Positions 35,762-46,483 of a stretch of 64,000 bases of DNA are shown here, piece by piece; the stretch's first letter is position 1; each line of letters opens with the position of its first letter. The stretch is from assembly GCF_019748365.1 (NCBI RefSeq), contig NZ_JAIEPN010000058.1, positions 23,576 to 87,575 on the forward strand, in the 5' to 3' direction. Source of the DNA: Novosphingobium sp. Lineage in GTDB: Bacteria; Pseudomonadota; Alphaproteobacteria; Sphingomonadales; Sphingomonadaceae. The notes under the pieces are model-generated. The model ran no database searches. It saw only the letters and a program-made list of their open reading frames with translations, and was not told the origin of the DNA. The position numbers were made by a program, and so were the translations under genes.

Positions 35762-36771
35762 GTCTGGCCAACCTAAAGCTGTCTGTCCTTGATCTCGTCC
35801 CCGTCCGCGAAGGTGGCACGGTGAGCGAGGCGTTGGCCGATGCGGCCTCGCTGGCAAAGACGGCGGAGGAGCTGGGCTACAACCGCTTCTGGGTGGCCGA
35901 GCATCACGGCATGGAAGGCATCGCCGGGGCCGCGGTCTCGGTGGTGCTGGCGCATATCGGCAATGCCACCAGCCGCATCCGGCTGGGTGCGGGCGGGATC
36001 ATGCTGCCCAACCACAACCCGCTGGTGATTGCCGAACAGTTCGGCGCGCTCGATGCGTTGTTTCCGGGGCGGATCGATCTGGGGCTCGGCCGTGCGCCCG
36101 GCGCGGACCAGCGCATCATGCGCGCGCTCCACAAGGATATCCATCAGGCGGCGGAGAGCTTCCCGAACGACGTTGTGGAACTGCAACTCCACTTCGCCGG
36201 CGATCCGCGTCTGCCCCTGCAGGCGACGCCGGGCCTTGGCGCCAATCCTGAGATGTGGATTCTCGGCTCCAGCCTGTTCGGCGCGCAGCTCGCGGCGATG
36301 CTCGGCCTGCCTTATGCCTTTGCCTCGCACTTCGCGCCCGATCATCTCGATGCGGCGCTGAAGCTCTACCGCGACCGGTTCGAGCCTTCGGCGCGGCTGG
36401 CCGAGCCCTATGTTATGGCCGCCATCAACGTGATCGCCGCCGATACCGACGAGGAGGCCGTGCTGCTCGCATCCTCGATGGACCAGTCCTTCGTGCGGCT
36501 GCGCACCGGATCGCCCGGCAAGCTGCCGCCGCCAGTGCCGGGCTACCGCGAGAGCCTGCATCCTTCCTCGCTCGCCATGCTCGATCACATGCGGCAGGTC
36601 AGCGCGATCGGCAGCGTGAAGACGGTGCGCGAGCGGATCGCGGCGTTCCAGGCGCGGACCGGGGCAGACGAGCTGATCGTCTCCGGCTCCACCTTCGATC
36701 CGGCGCTGCGCCACCGCAGTCTGGCGCTCACCATGGAAGCGCTGCAGGCCGAAGTTGCCATCGCGGCATAA
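35758..36771 (+). CDS. Luciferase-like (LLM class) flavin-dependent oxidoreductase
   Basis: A 337-aa TIM-barrel monooxygenase of the bacterial luciferase-like group. Typical stretches are LSVLDLVPVREGG at the N-terminus, YNRFWVAEHHGMEGIAGAA, IRLGAGGIMLPNHNPLVIAEQFGALDALFPGRIDLGLGRAPG and the later LGSSLFGAQLAAMLGLPYAFASHF. These match the subgroup with a luciferase-like alpha subunit and no beta partner (often called YhbW-type). It uses reduced flavin; the substrate is unknown. Four-base overlap with the TPR gene implies co-transcription. Confidence 0.9.
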   Translation: MSLANLKLSVLDLVPVREGGTVSEALADAASLAKTAEELGYNRFWVAEHHGMEGIAGAAVSVVLAHIGNATSRIRLGAGGIMLPNHNPLVIAEQFGALDALFPGRIDLGLGRAPGADQRIMRALHKDIHQAAESFPNDVVELQLHFAGDPRLPLQATPGLGANPEMWILGSSLFGAQLAAMLGLPYAFASHFAPDHLDAALKLYRDRFEPSARLAEPYVMAAINVIAADTDEEAVLLASSMDQSFVRLRTGSPGKLPPPVPGYRESLHPSSLAMLDHMRQVSAIGSVKTVRERIAAFQARTGADELIVSGSTFDPALRHRSLALTMEALQAEVAIAA

Positions 36772-36851
36772 TGGCCCATGATGCTTAATCCTTAAGGCTC
36801 CTCCCGCTTGCCTCTGCGCCGATGCCGGAGTAGGCTACGCATGATTAGTTC

Positions 36852-36880
36852 ATGAGTGTGACATAAAATTACACACTCAT
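36852..36880. promoter_or_regulatory. Operator-like palindrome upstream of the glutamate dehydrogenase gene
   Basis: ATGAGTGTG (36852-36860) and CACACTCAT (36872-36880) are perfect 9-bp inverted repeats separated by an AT-rich 11-bp spacer, giving two helical turns centre to centre. The site is about 72 bp upstream of the gdhB start in an unusually AT-rich patch. Confidence 0.55.
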
Positions 36881-36951
36881 AACGACAAGAAGGCGCGCCT
36901 CCGTCAGGCTTCGTTCGGACGGAGTGACAGCGCCGGGATGCAGGAGCGACC

Positions 36952-39900
36952 ATGGCTACGAAGACCGCCGATACCGGCGCCGATGCGGTACTGTCGCAGG
37001 CGCTGTCCCAGACTTTGGCCGCCCGTTTTGCCGCCGCGCTGCTGCCTGCCGAAGCGGCGGAGTTCGAGGCGGAGCGGCTGGCCGGGGCGGCGCGCTTCAC
37101 GCTGACCGCCGCTGCCAAGCGCAACGGCGCGCAGCCCGCCATCGCCATCGAAAGCATCGGCGGGCAGGCTGGCGCTTCCGGCGGCGCGCGCTACCTGCGC
37201 ATCGCGGTGATCAATGATGACATGCCGTTCCTCGTCGATTCGATTGCGGCGACGATTTCGGCGCAGGGCCTCGCGATCGACCGGCTGGTCCATCCGGTTG
37301 TCGCGGTGCGGCGCGATCACGAAGGCAATCTGCTCGGCCTGCCCGATGGCGACGCGGTGGGCGAACGCCGCGAATCGATGGTCTATCTCGAAACCGAGCG
37401 CGTCGATGCGCGCGAGCGCCGCGCGCTCGATGCCGCGCTGCGCGCCACGCTGGCTGATGTCCACGCTGCTGTCGCCGACTGGCCGCGCATGCAGGCGGCA
37501 ATGCAGGAAGACGCGCGCACGCTCCCCGATCAGGAAGGCGCCGCGCTGCTGCGCTGGCTGGCGGACGGGATGCTCACCCAGCTCGGCCATGTCGTCCAGC
37601 ACCGTGACGGCACGCACCGCGATACGCTCGGCATCTGCCGTGCCAGTGATGCGCCGCTGCTGGCGAAGTCGAGCTACGACCGCGCGTTCAAATGGTTCGA
37701 CCGGCTGGGCGAGCGCGGCAGTGAAGTCCCCCGCGCCCCCCTGATCGTCAAGGCCAACCGCATTGCGCGGGTCCACCGCCGCGTCCCGCTAGATCTGTTC
37801 CTCGTGCCGGTGCTCGAAGGCGGCAAGGTCGTCGCGCTTTCGGTCCATGCCGGCGTCTGGACCAGCGCCGCGCTGGCCGCCACGCCCGACCGCATCCCGC
37901 GCATGCGCAGCCAGCTCGATGCGCTGATGGGCAAGTTCGGCTTCGCGCCCAATGGCCATGCCGGCAAGGCGCTCGCCCACGCGCTCACCGCGCTGCCGCA
38001 CGATATCCTGATCAGCTTCGATGAAGCCGATCTCGAACGCGTCGCGACAACGATGATGACCTTGATCGACCGCCCGCGCCCGCGCCTCGCGCTCGTCGCC
38101 GCGCCGCTTGCGCGCCACTTGTTCGCGTTCGTCTGGCTGCCGCGCGACGTGCATTCGGCAGAGTTGCGGCAGCGGGTGCAGGCCCTGCTGGAAGCGGCAA
38201 CCGACGCGCCGATCCTCGACTGGAGCCTGTCCGTCGAAGGCAGCACGCTCGCGGTCATGCGCTTTGTCATCGATATCCGTGATGGCGCTGCCGTGCCGGA
38301 CGAGGCTCCGCTCGATGCGGCCTTGCAGGCGATGGTGCGCGGCTGGGGCGCTGCGGTGGAAGCCGAGCTTGCCAAGGGCGAGGACCCGGCGCGCGCCGCC
38401 GCCATCGCCGCGCGTTATGCCGATGCCTTCCCGATCGGCTATCGCAGTGCCTATGGCCCGGCCGAGGCGGCGGGCGACATCCGCGTGCTGCGCGTGCTTT
38501 CGCAAGCTGGTGCCCCGCGCCGCGCGGTCCGGCTCCACCGCCTGCCCGGCGAGGAGGGCTTGCGCCTCAAGCTCTATCAGCGCGAAGGCGCGATTATCCT
38601 GTCGGATGCGGTGCCGGTACTCGAAAACTTCGGCTTCCGCGTGCTGGAGGAAGTGCCGACCGCGCTCGACAAGGGGCGGCTCGGTTTCATCCATGATTTC
38701 CTCGTCGCGCTGCCCGAGGGGATCGAGGGCGAGGCGCTGCTGGCGCGCAAGGATGCGATCGAGGAATCGCTTGCCGCCGTGCTCAATGGCGGAGCGGAGG
38801 ACGATCTGTTCAACCGCCTGATCGTCACCGCCGGGCTCACCGCGCGCGGCGCGAACTGGATGCGCGCCTGGTATCGTTATTTGCGCCAGGCCGGAATGAC
38901 CTTCTCGGTTCCCACCGCGGTCGAGGCGCTGCGCTCTGCGCCCAAGGTCACGCGCGGGCTGATCGGCCTGTTTCTCGCGCGCCACGATCCCGCCTTCGCC
39001 GAAGACCGCGCCGAAGCAGAAGCGGGCTTTGCCGAGCAGATCCGCACCGGGCTTGCGGGTGTCGCCGCGATCAACGACGACCGCCTGCTGCGCCAGTTCC
39101 GCGCGCTGGCCGAGGCGATCCTGCGCACCAATGCCTTCGCGCCCGCTGCTGCCGAAGCGCTGGCGTTCAAGATCGATTCGGCGCTGGTGCCGGGCCTGCC
39201 GAAGCCGGTGCCGTGGCGCGAGATCTTCGTCTACTCCCCCCGCGTCGAGGGCATCCACTTGCGCGCCGGGCCGGTGGCGCGCGGCGGGCTGCGCTGGTCC
39301 GACCGGCGCGACGATTTCCGCACCGAAGTGCTCGGCCTGATGAAGGCGCAGCGCGTGAAGAACGCGGTGATCGTGCCGACGGGTGCGAAGGGCGGGTTCT
39401 ATCCCAAGCAGCTCCCCGATCCGGTCCGTGCGCGCGAGGCCTGGCTGGCGGAGGGCCGCGCGAGCTATGAAGTGTTCATCCGCACGCTGCTTTCCGTCAC
39501 CGACAATATCGTGGACGGCACGGTGACCCATCCTGCGGGGGTGGTGATCCGCGATGGCGAGGACCCCTATTTCGTCGTGGCGGCAGACAAAGGCACCGCG
39601 ACCTTCTCCGACATCGCCAATGCCATTGCCGAGGCCAAGGGCTTCTGGCTGGACGACGCCTTCGCCAGCGGCGGCTCCAAGGGCTATGACCACAAGGCCA
39701 TGGGCATCACCGCGAAGGGCGCGTGGCTTTCGGTGCAGCGCCATTTCCGTGAACTCGGCGTCGATGTGCAGACGCAGCCGATCACGGTGGCCGGCTGCGG
39801 CGACATGTCGGGTGACGTGTTCGGCAACGGCATGCTGCTCTCGAAGGCCCTGAAGCTCGTCGCCGCCTTCGATCACCGGCATATCTTCCTCGATCCCTCG

Positions 39901-41682
39901 CCCGATCCGGCGGCAAGCTGGGCCGAGCGCTCACGCCTCTTCGCGCTGCCGCGTTCGAGCTGGGACGATTACGACAAGTCGCTGATTTCCACGGGCGGCG
40001 GGGTTTTCCCGCGCACGATGAAACAGATCCCGCTGACGGACGAAGTGCGCGCGCTGCTGGGCATTGAGGCGGCCGAACTCGATCCCGAAGCGCTGATCAC
40101 CGCGATCCTCAAGGCGCCGGTCGATCTTCTGTGGTTCGGCGGCATCGGCACTTATGTGAAGTCCTCAGCCGAGAACAACGTCGCGGTGGGCGATCCGGCC
40201 AACGATGCCTTGCGCATCAATGGTGCGGATGTGCGCGCGCGGGTGATCGGGGAGGGCGCCAATCTCGGCACCACGCAGGCGGGCCGCATCGAGTATGCGC
40301 TGGTCGGCGCAACCGGTCGGGGCGGGCGGATCAACACCGATTTCATCGACAATTCTGCGGGCGTCGATTGCTCGGACAACGAGGTCAACATCAAGATCGC
40401 GCTCGCTTCGGCGGGGCGCGCCGGGCGGCTCGACGAGCCGGGCCGCGTCGCGCTGCTGACCGCGATGACCGACGATGTCGCAAGCCTCGTGCTGGAGGAC
40501 AACCGGCTGCAGGCGCTTGCGCTCTCCATCGCCGAGCGCGGCGGGCCGGGTGCAGCCCCGGCCTATGCGCGGCTGGTTGATGTGCTGGAGGAAAGCGGCG
40601 ACCTTGATCGCAAGACCGAAGGCCTTGCCAGCAGCGAAGACATGCTGCGCCGCGCGGCAGGTGGCCACGGCTTCACCCGGCCCGAACTCGCGGTGCTGCT
40701 CTCCAGCGCCAAGCTGGTGTTGCAGCGCGCGCTGGAGGAAAGCCAAGTGGTCGATGATCCGGTGCTCGAAGCCGATCTCTTCGCCGCCTTCCCGCCGCAG
40801 ATGCGCGAGACCTTTGCCGAGGATATCCGCACCCACCGCCTGCGCCGCGAACTGATCGCGACCAAGCTCGCCAACCGCATCGTCAACGATCTCGGCCCGG
40901 TTCATCCCTTCGAGCTCGTCGAGGAAGAAGGCGTGAGCCTCGCGCAAGTTGCGGCGGCCTTTGTGGTGGCGGCCAGCCTGCTCGATCTCAAGGGCATCTG
41001 GGCGCTGCTTGATGGCCCCGATGGCGATGCCATGCCCGAACTGGTGCGGCTCTCGCTCTATGCCCGCGTCGCCCAGGTGCTGCGCGGCCATATCGCCGAC
41101 GTGCTGCGCGCCGGTCGCGGCTCGCTTGAGCCGGGCAAGCTGATCGACCAGCTGACACCCGGCGTCTCGCAGCTTTCGGCGTCTACCGGCGAACTGCTGC
41201 AGGGCGAGGCCAAAGTCCAGGCGCGGCGGATGCTCGCTGAACTGACCGATCTGGGCGTTCCGCTCCACGTGGCGCAGCGAATCGCGCATCTCGTCGATAT
41301 GGACGGGGCCATCGGCCTCGCCCATCTTGCTGCCGCGCGCGCAATCGATCCGGCGGCGCTGACCGCCGCGTTCTCGGCGCTCGGGTCCGCGCTCGGGCTC
41401 GATTGGGCGCAGCAGGCCGCCAGCCGGATGAGCCCGTCCGATCCGTGGGAGCGCCTGCTCGTCGCGGGCCTTGCGCGCGATTTCCAGCAGATGCGCCTCG
41501 ATTTCCTCGCCCGCGCTGCCGGGCAGGATGCGGGCGCGGCGGTGGCGCAGTGGCTGGAGGCGCACGCCGTGCCGGTGCGCAATTTCCGCGCGCTGACGAG
41601 CCGGGCGCAGGCGACCACCGGCGTTGCCCCCGCCATGCTGGCGCAGCTGGCGAGTCAGGCGCGGACCTTGCTCGCACGGTGA
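36952..41682 (+). CDS. gdhB: NAD-specific glutamate dehydrogenase, large (180-kDa) class
   Basis: A 1576-aa enzyme that oxidatively deaminates glutamate to 2-oxoglutarate with NAD, mainly for amino-acid catabolism. The long N-terminal region contains ACT-like regulatory domains ([23 protein letters not shown]). The catalytic part has [23 protein letters not shown], the Lys-containing [27 protein letters not shown] and [16 protein letters not shown] in the Rossmann region. Length and order match the Streptomyces/Pseudomonas GDH-180 class. Preceded by AGGAGCG and a palindrome that may be an operator. Confidence 0.96.
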   Translation: MATKTADTGADAVLSQALSQTLAARFAAALLPAEAAEFEAERLAGAARFTLTAAAKRNGAQPAIAIESIGGQAGASGGARYLRIAVINDDMPFLVDSIAATISAQGLAIDRLVHPVVAVRRDHEGNLLGLPDGDAVGERRESMVYLETERVDARERRALDAALRATLADVHAAVADWPRMQAAMQEDARTLPDQEGAALLRWLADGMLTQLGHVVQHRDGTHRDTLGICRASDAPLLAKSSYDRAFKWFDRLGERGSEVPRAPLIVKANRIARVHRRVPLDLFLVPVLEGGKVVALSVHAGVWTSAALAATPDRIPRMRSQLDALMGKFGFAPNGHAGKALAHALTALPHDILISFDEADLERVATTMMTLIDRPRPRLALVAAPLARHLFAFVWLPRDVHSAELRQRVQALLEAATDAPILDWSLSVEGSTLAVMRFVIDIRDGAAVPDEAPLDAALQAMVRGWGAAVEAELAKGEDPARAAAIAARYADAFPIGYRSAYGPAEAAGDIRVLRVLSQAGAPRRAVRLHRLPGEEGLRLKLYQREGAIILSDAVPVLENFGFRVLEEVPTALDKGRLGFIHDFLVALPEGIEGEALLARKDAIEESLAAVLNGGAEDDLFNRLIVTAGLTARGANWMRAWYRYLRQAGMTFSVPTAVEALRSAPKVTRGLIGLFLARHDPAFAEDRAEAEAGFAEQIRTGLAGVAAINDDRLLRQFRALAEAILRTNAFAPAAAEALAFKIDSALVPGLPKPVPWREIFVYSPRVEGIHLRAGPVARGGLRWSDRRDDFRTEVLGLMKAQRVKNAVIVPTGAKGGFYPKQLPDPVRAREAWLAEGRASYEVFIRTLLSVTDNIVDGTVTHPAGVVIRDGEDPYFVVAADKGTATFSDIANAIAEAKGFWLDDAFASGGSKGYDHKAMGITAKGAWLSVQRHFRELGVDVQTQPITVAGCGDMSGDVFGNGMLLSKALKLVAAFDHRHIFLDPSPDPAASWAERSRLFALPRSSWDDYDKSLISTGGGVFPRTMKQIPLTDEVRALLGIEAAELDPEALITAILKAPVDLLWFGGIGTYVKSSAENNVAVGDPANDALRINGADVRARVIGEGANLGTTQAGRIEYALVGATGRGGRINTDFIDNSAGVDCSDNEVNIKIALASAGRAGRLDEPGRVALLTAMTDDVASLVLEDNRLQALALSIAERGGPGAAPAYARLVDVLEESGDLDRKTEGLASSEDMLRRAAGGHGFTRPELAVLLSSAKLVLQRALEESQVVDDPVLEADLFAAFPPQMRETFAEDIRTHRLRRELIATKLANRIVNDLGPVHPFELVEEEGVSLAQVAAAFVVAASLLDLKGIWALLDGPDGDAMPELVRLSLYARVAQVLRGHIADVLRAGRGSLEPGKLIDQLTPGVSQLSASTGELLQGEAKVQARRMLAELTDLGVPLHVAQRIAHLVDMDGAIGLAHLAAARAIDPAALTAAFSALGSALGLDWAQQAASRMSPSDPWERLLVAGLARDFQQMRLDFLARAAGQDAGAAVAQWLEAHAVPVRNFRALTSRAQATTGVAPAMLAQLASQARTLLAR

Positions 41683-41770
41683 TCTGCTGGGCCAAGGCGG
41701 ACAATCTGCTTTCCGCCAGTTGACCTGCCGCCTGTTTTCGCCAAATCCGCCCTCACATGAGGAGAGCGGC

Positions 41771-43009
41771 ATGAGCGAGACGGACCTTTCGGCGGATGTG
41801 GTGATTGTCGGGGCGGGCCATGGCGGCGCGCAGGCGGCGATTGCCCTGCGGCAGAACGGCTTTGCCGGCACGATCCTGGTGGTCGGGCGCGAACCCGAGC
41901 TGCCTTACGAGCGCCCGCCGCTCTCCAAGGAATACCTCGCGCGCGACAAGACGTTCGATCGCATCATGATCCGGCCCGAGGCTTTCTGGGCGGACAAGGC
42001 CGTGACCATGCTGCTCGGCACCGAAGTCACCGCGCTCGATGCCGCCGCGCATGTCGCGACGCTCAGCGATGGCCGCAGCCTCAAGTATGGACACTTGATC
42101 TGGGCTGCGGGCGGCGATCCGCGCAAACTGACTTGCGCCGGGGCCGATCTCGCCGGGGTCCACGCCGTCCGCACGCGCGAGGATGTTGACCGGCTGATGG
42201 GCGAGCTCGATGCGGGCGCGCGCCGTGCTGTGGTGATCGGCGGTGGCTACATCGGGCTCGAGGCGGCCGCGGTGCTGACCAAGCTCGATTGCCATGTCAC
42301 GCTGCTTGAGGCTCTGCCGCGCGTGCTGGCGCGCGTGGCGGGCGAGGCGCTGTCGTCGTTCTATGAGGCCGATCACCGCGCGCACGGCGTCGATCTGCGC
42401 ACCGGTGTGATGGTCGATTGCCTCGTGGGTGAGGGCGGCAAGGTAACCGGTGTGAAGCTGGCTGACGGCACAGTACTCCCCGCCGATCTGGTGATTGTCG
42501 GCATCGGCATCATTCCTTGCGTCGAGCCGCTGCGTGCGGCGGGTGCCGAAGGGGCCAACGGTGTGACGGTCGATGCGCAGTGCCGCACTTCCCTGCCCGA
42601 TGTCTATGCGATCGGCGATTGCGCCGCGCATGCCAATGCTTTTGCCGATGGCGCGGTGATCCGGCTTGAATCGGTGCAGAACGCCAATGACATGGCGACC
42701 GTGGCGGCGAAGACGATCTGCGGGGTGGAAGCGGCTTACCACGCCGTGCCGTGGTTCTGGTCGAACCAGTATGACCTCAAGCTCCAGACCGTCGGCCTCT
42801 CGACCGGGCACGATGCGGTGGTGACGCGCGGCGATCCGGGCGCGCGCAGCTTCTCGGTGATCTACCTCAAAGCGGGCAAGGTTGTGGCGCTCGATTGCGT
42901 GAACATGGTCAAGGACTATGTGCAGGGCCGCAAGCTGGTGGAAAACGGCGCCGTGATCGCGCCGGAGAAGCTGGCGGACGCGGGCACGCCGCTCAAGGAA
43001 CTGGCATAG
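41771..43009 (+). CDS. FAD-dependent ferredoxin/rubredoxin reductase-like protein
   Basis: A 412-aa pyridine nucleotide-disulfide oxidoreductase-fold protein. The FAD-binding motif [18 protein letters not shown] is at residues 9-26, the NAD-binding motif [16 protein letters not shown] near residue 155, and the second FAD motif DVYAIGDCA near 277. The C-terminal reductase domain has [17 protein letters not shown]. This is the putidaredoxin-reductase type that feeds electrons from NADH to ferredoxin for P450s. A CYP153-like P450 is encoded 3.5 kb away, but partnership is speculative. A GAGGAGAG sequence precedes the ATG. Confidence 0.9.
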   Translation: MSETDLSADVVIVGAGHGGAQAAIALRQNGFAGTILVVGREPELPYERPPLSKEYLARDKTFDRIMIRPEAFWADKAVTMLLGTEVTALDAAAHVATLSDGRSLKYGHLIWAAGGDPRKLTCAGADLAGVHAVRTREDVDRLMGELDAGARRAVVIGGGYIGLEAAAVLTKLDCHVTLLEALPRVLARVAGEALSSFYEADHRAHGVDLRTGVMVDCLVGEGGKVTGVKLADGTVLPADLVIVGIGIIPCVEPLRAAGAEGANGVTVDAQCRTSLPDVYAIGDCAAHANAFADGAVIRLESVQNANDMATVAAKTICGVEAAYHAVPWFWSNQYDLKLQTVGLSTGHDAVVTRGDPGARSFSVIYLKAGKVVALDCVNMVKDYVQGRKLVENGAVIAPEKLADAGTPLKELA

Positions 43010-44039
43010 CTTCCGCAAGCCGGTCCAGCGCCCAGCTGGCGGCATCGGCCACGGCAGGGTCGGGATCGGCCAGCAGGCGCTGCACCGGGGCCATCAGCGC
43101 CGGGTCGGCGCTGTTGCCAGCGGCATAGAGGCAATTGCGCACGAAGCGGTCGCGTCCGATCCGTTTGATGGGCGAGCCGGCGAAGAGCGCGCGAAATCCG
43201 GCATCATCGAGCGCGAGCAGCTCTGCCAGCCGCGGCGCGGCCAGTTCGGCGCGCGGTAGGAAGGCCTTGTTGGCGTGCGCCGTGCCGGCAAAGCTGTTCC
43301 ACGGGCAGACCGCAAGGCAATCGTCGCAGCCATAGATGCGGTTGCCGAGCGCGGCGCGAAACTCGGCCGGGATCGGCCCCTTGTGCTCGATGGTGAGGTA
43401 GGAAATGCAGCGCCGCGCATCGAGGCGGTAGGGCGCGGGGAAGGCATCGGTGGGGCAAGCGCGCTGGCAGGCGGTGCAAGTGCCGCAGCGGTCGGCATGG
43501 GGCGGGTCAGGCTCGAGCACGAGCGTCGTATAGATCGCGCCGAGGAACAGCCATGAACCATGGCTGCGGCTGACAAGATTGGTGTGCTTGCCCTGCCAGC
43601 CGATACCCGCGGCTTCGCCCAGCGGCTTCTCCATCACCGGCGCGGTATCGACGAAGACCTTGACCTCGCTGCCCGGCACTTCGGCCACGATCCACCGCGC
43701 AAGCGCCTTCAGCGCGCGCTTTACCACGTCGTGATAATCGGCGCCTTGCGCATAGACCGAGATGCGTGCGCGGTCCCTCACTTCGGCCAGCGCGAGCGGA
43801 TCGATGGCCGGGGCATAGCTCATGCCGAGCGCGATGACGCTTTGCGCGGCGGGCCAGAGCGATTGCGGCCCGCGCCGGTGTTCAAGCCGGGTCTCCATCC
43901 ACTCCATCGCGCCGTGGTTGCCCCCTGCCAGCCACTGTTCCAGCCGCGCGGCGCGCAGCGGATCGTCGGTCGCCGGCGCGATGCCGCAGGCGGCGAAGCC
44001 CAGCCGGGCAGCCTGTTGCTTGATTCGTTCCGTCAGCAT
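42993..44039 (-). CDS. queG: Epoxyqueuosine reductase QueG
   Basis: A 348-aa cobalamin- and Fe-S-dependent enzyme for the last step of queuosine tRNA modification. It has [10 protein letters not shown] at the N-terminus, [10 protein letters not shown], the family motif [45 protein letters not shown], and two 4Fe-4S clusters from [16 protein letters not shown] and [11 protein letters not shown] short HEAT-like end completes it. Its 3' end overlaps that of the convergent flavoprotein by 17 bp. The ATG at 44039 avoids extending into the inverted-repeat region. Confidence 0.94.
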   Translation of the reverse strand: MLTERIKQQAARLGFAACGIAPATDDPLRAARLEQWLAGGNHGAMEWMETRLEHRRGPQSLWPAAQSVIALGMSYAPAIDPLALAEVRDRARISVYAQGADYHDVVKRALKALARWIVAEVPGSEVKVFVDTAPVMEKPLGEAAGIGWQGKHTNLVSRSHGSWLFLGAIYTTLVLEPDPPHADRCGTCTACQRACPTDAFPAPYRLDARRCISYLTIEHKGPIPAEFRAALGNRIYGCDDCLAVCPWNSFAGTAHANKAFLPRAELAAPRLAELLALDDAGFRALFAGSPIKRIGRDRFVRNCLYAAGNSADPALMAPVQRLLADPDPAVADAASWALDRLAEAMPVP

Positions 44040-44049
44040 GGTTTGTGCG

Positions 44050-44098
44050 CCGTTAACCATACTTGCTGCGCCCCTCGTTCATTGCTTACGGTTAACGG
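44050..44098. promoter_or_regulatory. Inverted repeat with GTTAAC cores between queG and the ABC genes
   Basis: CCGTTAACC (44050-44058) and GGTTAACGG (44090-44098) are perfect inverted copies 40 bp apart centre to centre. Each contains the palindrome GTTAAC; the left one reads TTAACCAT, similar to a CtrA half-site. The pair fills the 67-bp divergent gap. Confidence 0.45.
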
Positions 44099-44106
44099 CG
44101 GATCTC

Positions 44107-45141
44107 ATGAAGATCGAACCCTTTGCCTCCTTTACCGGGACGCCCGTGCTGGACAACGTTCCAAATCTCGCAGGTTCTTGCGAACTCGCCATCGAGGCGC
44201 GCGGCCTCGTGAAGCGCTTTGACGGCTTCACGGCTGTCGACGGCGTCGACATTTCGGTGCCGCGCGGCGCGATCTACGGCATCCTCGGCCCCAATGGCGC
44301 GGGCAAGACGACGACCTTGCGCATGCTGCTCGGCATCATTGATCCCGATTCGGGCTATCGCCGCGTATTGGGCCATGAACGCCCGACCGAAGTCGCGCGT
44401 CGCATCGGCTATCTGCCCGAGGAGCGCGGCCTCTACCCCGCGATGAAGGCCACCGAAGCGATCGCATTCCTTGCCGCGCTGCGCGGCGTGCCTTTGAAGG
44501 AAGGCCGCCGCCGGGGGCGTGATCTCCTCGAACAGCACGGCCTCGGCTATGCGGCCGACCGCCAGATCCGCCAGCTCTCCAAGGGCATGGCGCAGCAGGT
44601 CCAGCTGCTCGGCACGCTGGTGCACGAGCCCGATCTGGTGGTGTTCGACGAGCCGTTCTCCGGCCTCGACGCGCTCAATCAGGGCAAGCTCGAACGGATG
44701 ATCCGTAGCCTCGCCGAGCGTGGGACGACGGTGATCTTCTCCACCCACGTCATCGCGCACGCTGAGCGCCTCTGCGACCAGATCGCGATTATTGCCGGCG
44801 GCAAAGTGCCCTTTGCAGGGCCGGTCGATGCCGCGCGCGACCGTCTGCGCCCGCAAGTCCGCCTCGAAACCCGCGCGAGCGACGGGCCATGGCGCGCCGC
44901 CATCCCCGCCGATGCGCGCCATGAAGGCCGCTTCTGGTTCTTCACCCTGCCCGAAAGCGGAGTCGAGCCGCTGCTGCGCGCGCTGATCGAAGGCGATGCC
45001 GGCATTCTCTCGCTCTCCATCGAGCGCCCCGGCCTGCATGATGCGTTCGTTTCGATCGCGGGCGAGGCTGCGGCCCGTGCGCTGGAGGAATCGGCGCAGG
45101 AAGAGGCCGAGAAGGCCAATCAGAAGAAGGGTCGCCGCTGA
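44107..45141 (+). CDS. ABC transporter ATP-binding protein (NatA type)
   Basis: A 344-aa ATPase. After a roughly 25-aa N-terminal tail, it has Walker A GPNGAGKTT, the signature LSKGMAQQVQLLGTL, Walker B LVVFDEPFSGLD and a switch His in FSTHVIAHAERL. The C-terminal part is the DUF4162 extension found in NatA/CcmA-type exporters. It overlaps the permease start (TGATG), forming a two-gene exporter, probably for Na+ or a small molecule. The substrate cannot be deduced. Confidence 0.9.
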   Translation: MKIEPFASFTGTPVLDNVPNLAGSCELAIEARGLVKRFDGFTAVDGVDISVPRGAIYGILGPNGAGKTTTLRMLLGIIDPDSGYRRVLGHERPTEVARRIGYLPEERGLYPAMKATEAIAFLAALRGVPLKEGRRRGRDLLEQHGLGYAADRQIRQLSKGMAQQVQLLGTLVHEPDLVVFDEPFSGLDALNQGKLERMIRSLAERGTTVIFSTHVIAHAERLCDQIAIIAGGKVPFAGPVDAARDRLRPQVRLETRASDGPWRAAIPADARHEGRFWFFTLPESGVEPLLRALIEGDAGILSLSIERPGLHDAFVSIAGEAAARALEESAQEEAEKANQKKGRR

Positions 45142-46373
45142 TGCTCCGCAATCATTTTGCCGCCGCCTGGGTGATCATGCGCCGCGATTTCTGCGCGGTG
45201 ATCTTCTCCAAGACGTTTATCTTCTTCCTCATTGGCCCGCTGTTCCCGGTGTTCATCGGCGCGATGGCGGCGGCGGTCGGCTCACAGGTCTCGCGCGATA
45301 TCGACAATCCGGTGATCGGGATTGCCATGCCCGCGCAGCAGGGCGACGCGATGGTTGCCGCGCGCGGCAGCCTTGCGCCGAAGATGGCGGGCTTTGTGCC
45401 GGAATACACCGTGCTGGCACGGCTTGCCCCGGGCGAGACCTTCGACGCCCGCACCGTGCTCGCCAGCAAGGGCGTGAAGGGCGCGCCGCAGCTTGCCGCC
45501 GTGGTGACGGGTACGCTCGACAAGCCGGTGCTGACGGGCAGTTCCGAGCGCGTTGACCAGTGGCGCGGGCAGATCGCGCTGATCGCGGCTGAAGCCGGCT
45601 CGGGCGGGCCGCGCACCTTCCCGGAAGTGACCGAGGACAAGATCGCCACCACCGCCGCCAAGCAGCACGTCGATCTCGCGGTGACGGCGCAGGCGGGCCA
45701 GGTGCTCCTGTTCCTCCTCACGATGCTCCTCGCGGGCATGGTGCTGTCGAACCTCGTCGAGGAAAAGGCCAACAAGATCATCGAAGTGCTCGCCGCCTCG
45801 ATCCCGATGGACGCGCTGTTCCTCGGCAAGCTCTTCGCCATGCTCGCGGTGAGCCTTGTCGGCATCGCGGTCTGGGGTTCGGTCTATGGCATGCTGATGC
45901 TGGGCGGCATGAAGTCGATTCCCTTGCTGGCGACCCCGGCGGTCGGCTGGCCGATGTTCTGCGTGCTCGGCTTCCTCTACTTCGCGATGGCCTACCTGCT
46001 GCTCGGCTCGCTGTTCCTCTCGATCGGCGGCATGGCGACCACGGTCCGCGAGGTGCAGACGCTCTCGATGCCGGTCACGATGATGCAGCTCATGGTGTTC
46101 TTCTTCGCAAGCTACGCGCTTGCGCGTCCCGGCACCTGGATCGAGACGGCGAGCATTGTCTTCCCGGTCAGTTCGCCCTTCGCGATGCTGGCGCAGGCGG
46201 CCCAGTCGCCGGTGCTCTGGCCGCATCTGATCGCGCTTGTCTGGCAGGCGATCTGGGTTGGCGTGATCATCCGCGTGGGGGCGCAGCTGTTCCGCCGGAC
46301 GGTGATGAAGTCGGGCCCGGCGCGGGGGCGTCGGGGCTGGTTCCGCCGCCCGGCAGGCGCACAGCCGCGGTGA
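45141..46373 (+). CDS. ABC transporter permease (NatB/ABC-2 type)
   Basis: A 410-aa ABC-2 membrane subunit with one N-terminal helix (TFIFFLIGPLFPVFIGAMAAAVG), a large periplasmic region of about 150 residues, then five to six C-terminal helices including LLFLLTMLLAGMVLSNLVEEKANKIIEVLAASIPMDALFLGKLFAM. The NLVEEKxNKxIEVL segment is diagnostic for NatB-like permeases. It pairs with the ATPase directly upstream by start/stop overlap. Confidence 0.9.
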   Translation: MLRNHFAAAWVIMRRDFCAVIFSKTFIFFLIGPLFPVFIGAMAAAVGSQVSRDIDNPVIGIAMPAQQGDAMVAARGSLAPKMAGFVPEYTVLARLAPGETFDARTVLASKGVKGAPQLAAVVTGTLDKPVLTGSSERVDQWRGQIALIAAEAGSGGPRTFPEVTEDKIATTAAKQHVDLAVTAQAGQVLLFLLTMLLAGMVLSNLVEEKANKIIEVLAASIPMDALFLGKLFAMLAVSLVGIAVWGSVYGMLMLGGMKSIPLLATPAVGWPMFCVLGFLYFAMAYLLLGSLFLSIGGMATTVREVQTLSMPVTMMQLMVFFFASYALARPGTWIETASIVFPVSSPFAMLAQAAQSPVLWPHLIALVWQAIWVGVIIRVGAQLFRRTVMKSGPARGRRGWFRRPAGAQPR

Positions 46374-46397
46374 TTTTCACTCCTGCACGATAGCTTA

Positions 46398-46430
46398 TTG
46401 ACAGCCATGTAGGTTGCAAGGATAGTATCC
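46398..46430 (+). promoter_or_regulatory. Promoter with overlapping palindrome upstream of the P450
   Basis: TTGACA (-35, 46398-46403), a 17-bp spacer and GATAGT (-10, 46421-46426). The -10 element lies inside the perfect odd palindrome GGATA-G-TATCC (46420-46430), which could be a repressor site. Transcription would begin near 46433, about 50 nt before the P450 ATG. Confidence 0.55.
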
Positions 46431-46483
46431 ATCACATGAAGGATGGCGTGGGTGCATGCGCCGTCCGCATCGGAAGGATAGCC

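Noticed and set aside
36772..36850. TTAA-TCC-TTAA as a CtrA box
   Set aside because: The spacing is 3 bp rather than 7.
37789..39882. Long minus-strand open frame opposite glutamate dehydrogenase
   Set aside because: It is the antisense shadow of a highly conserved GDH coding sequence in GC-rich DNA; the translation is Arg/His-rich and matches nothing.
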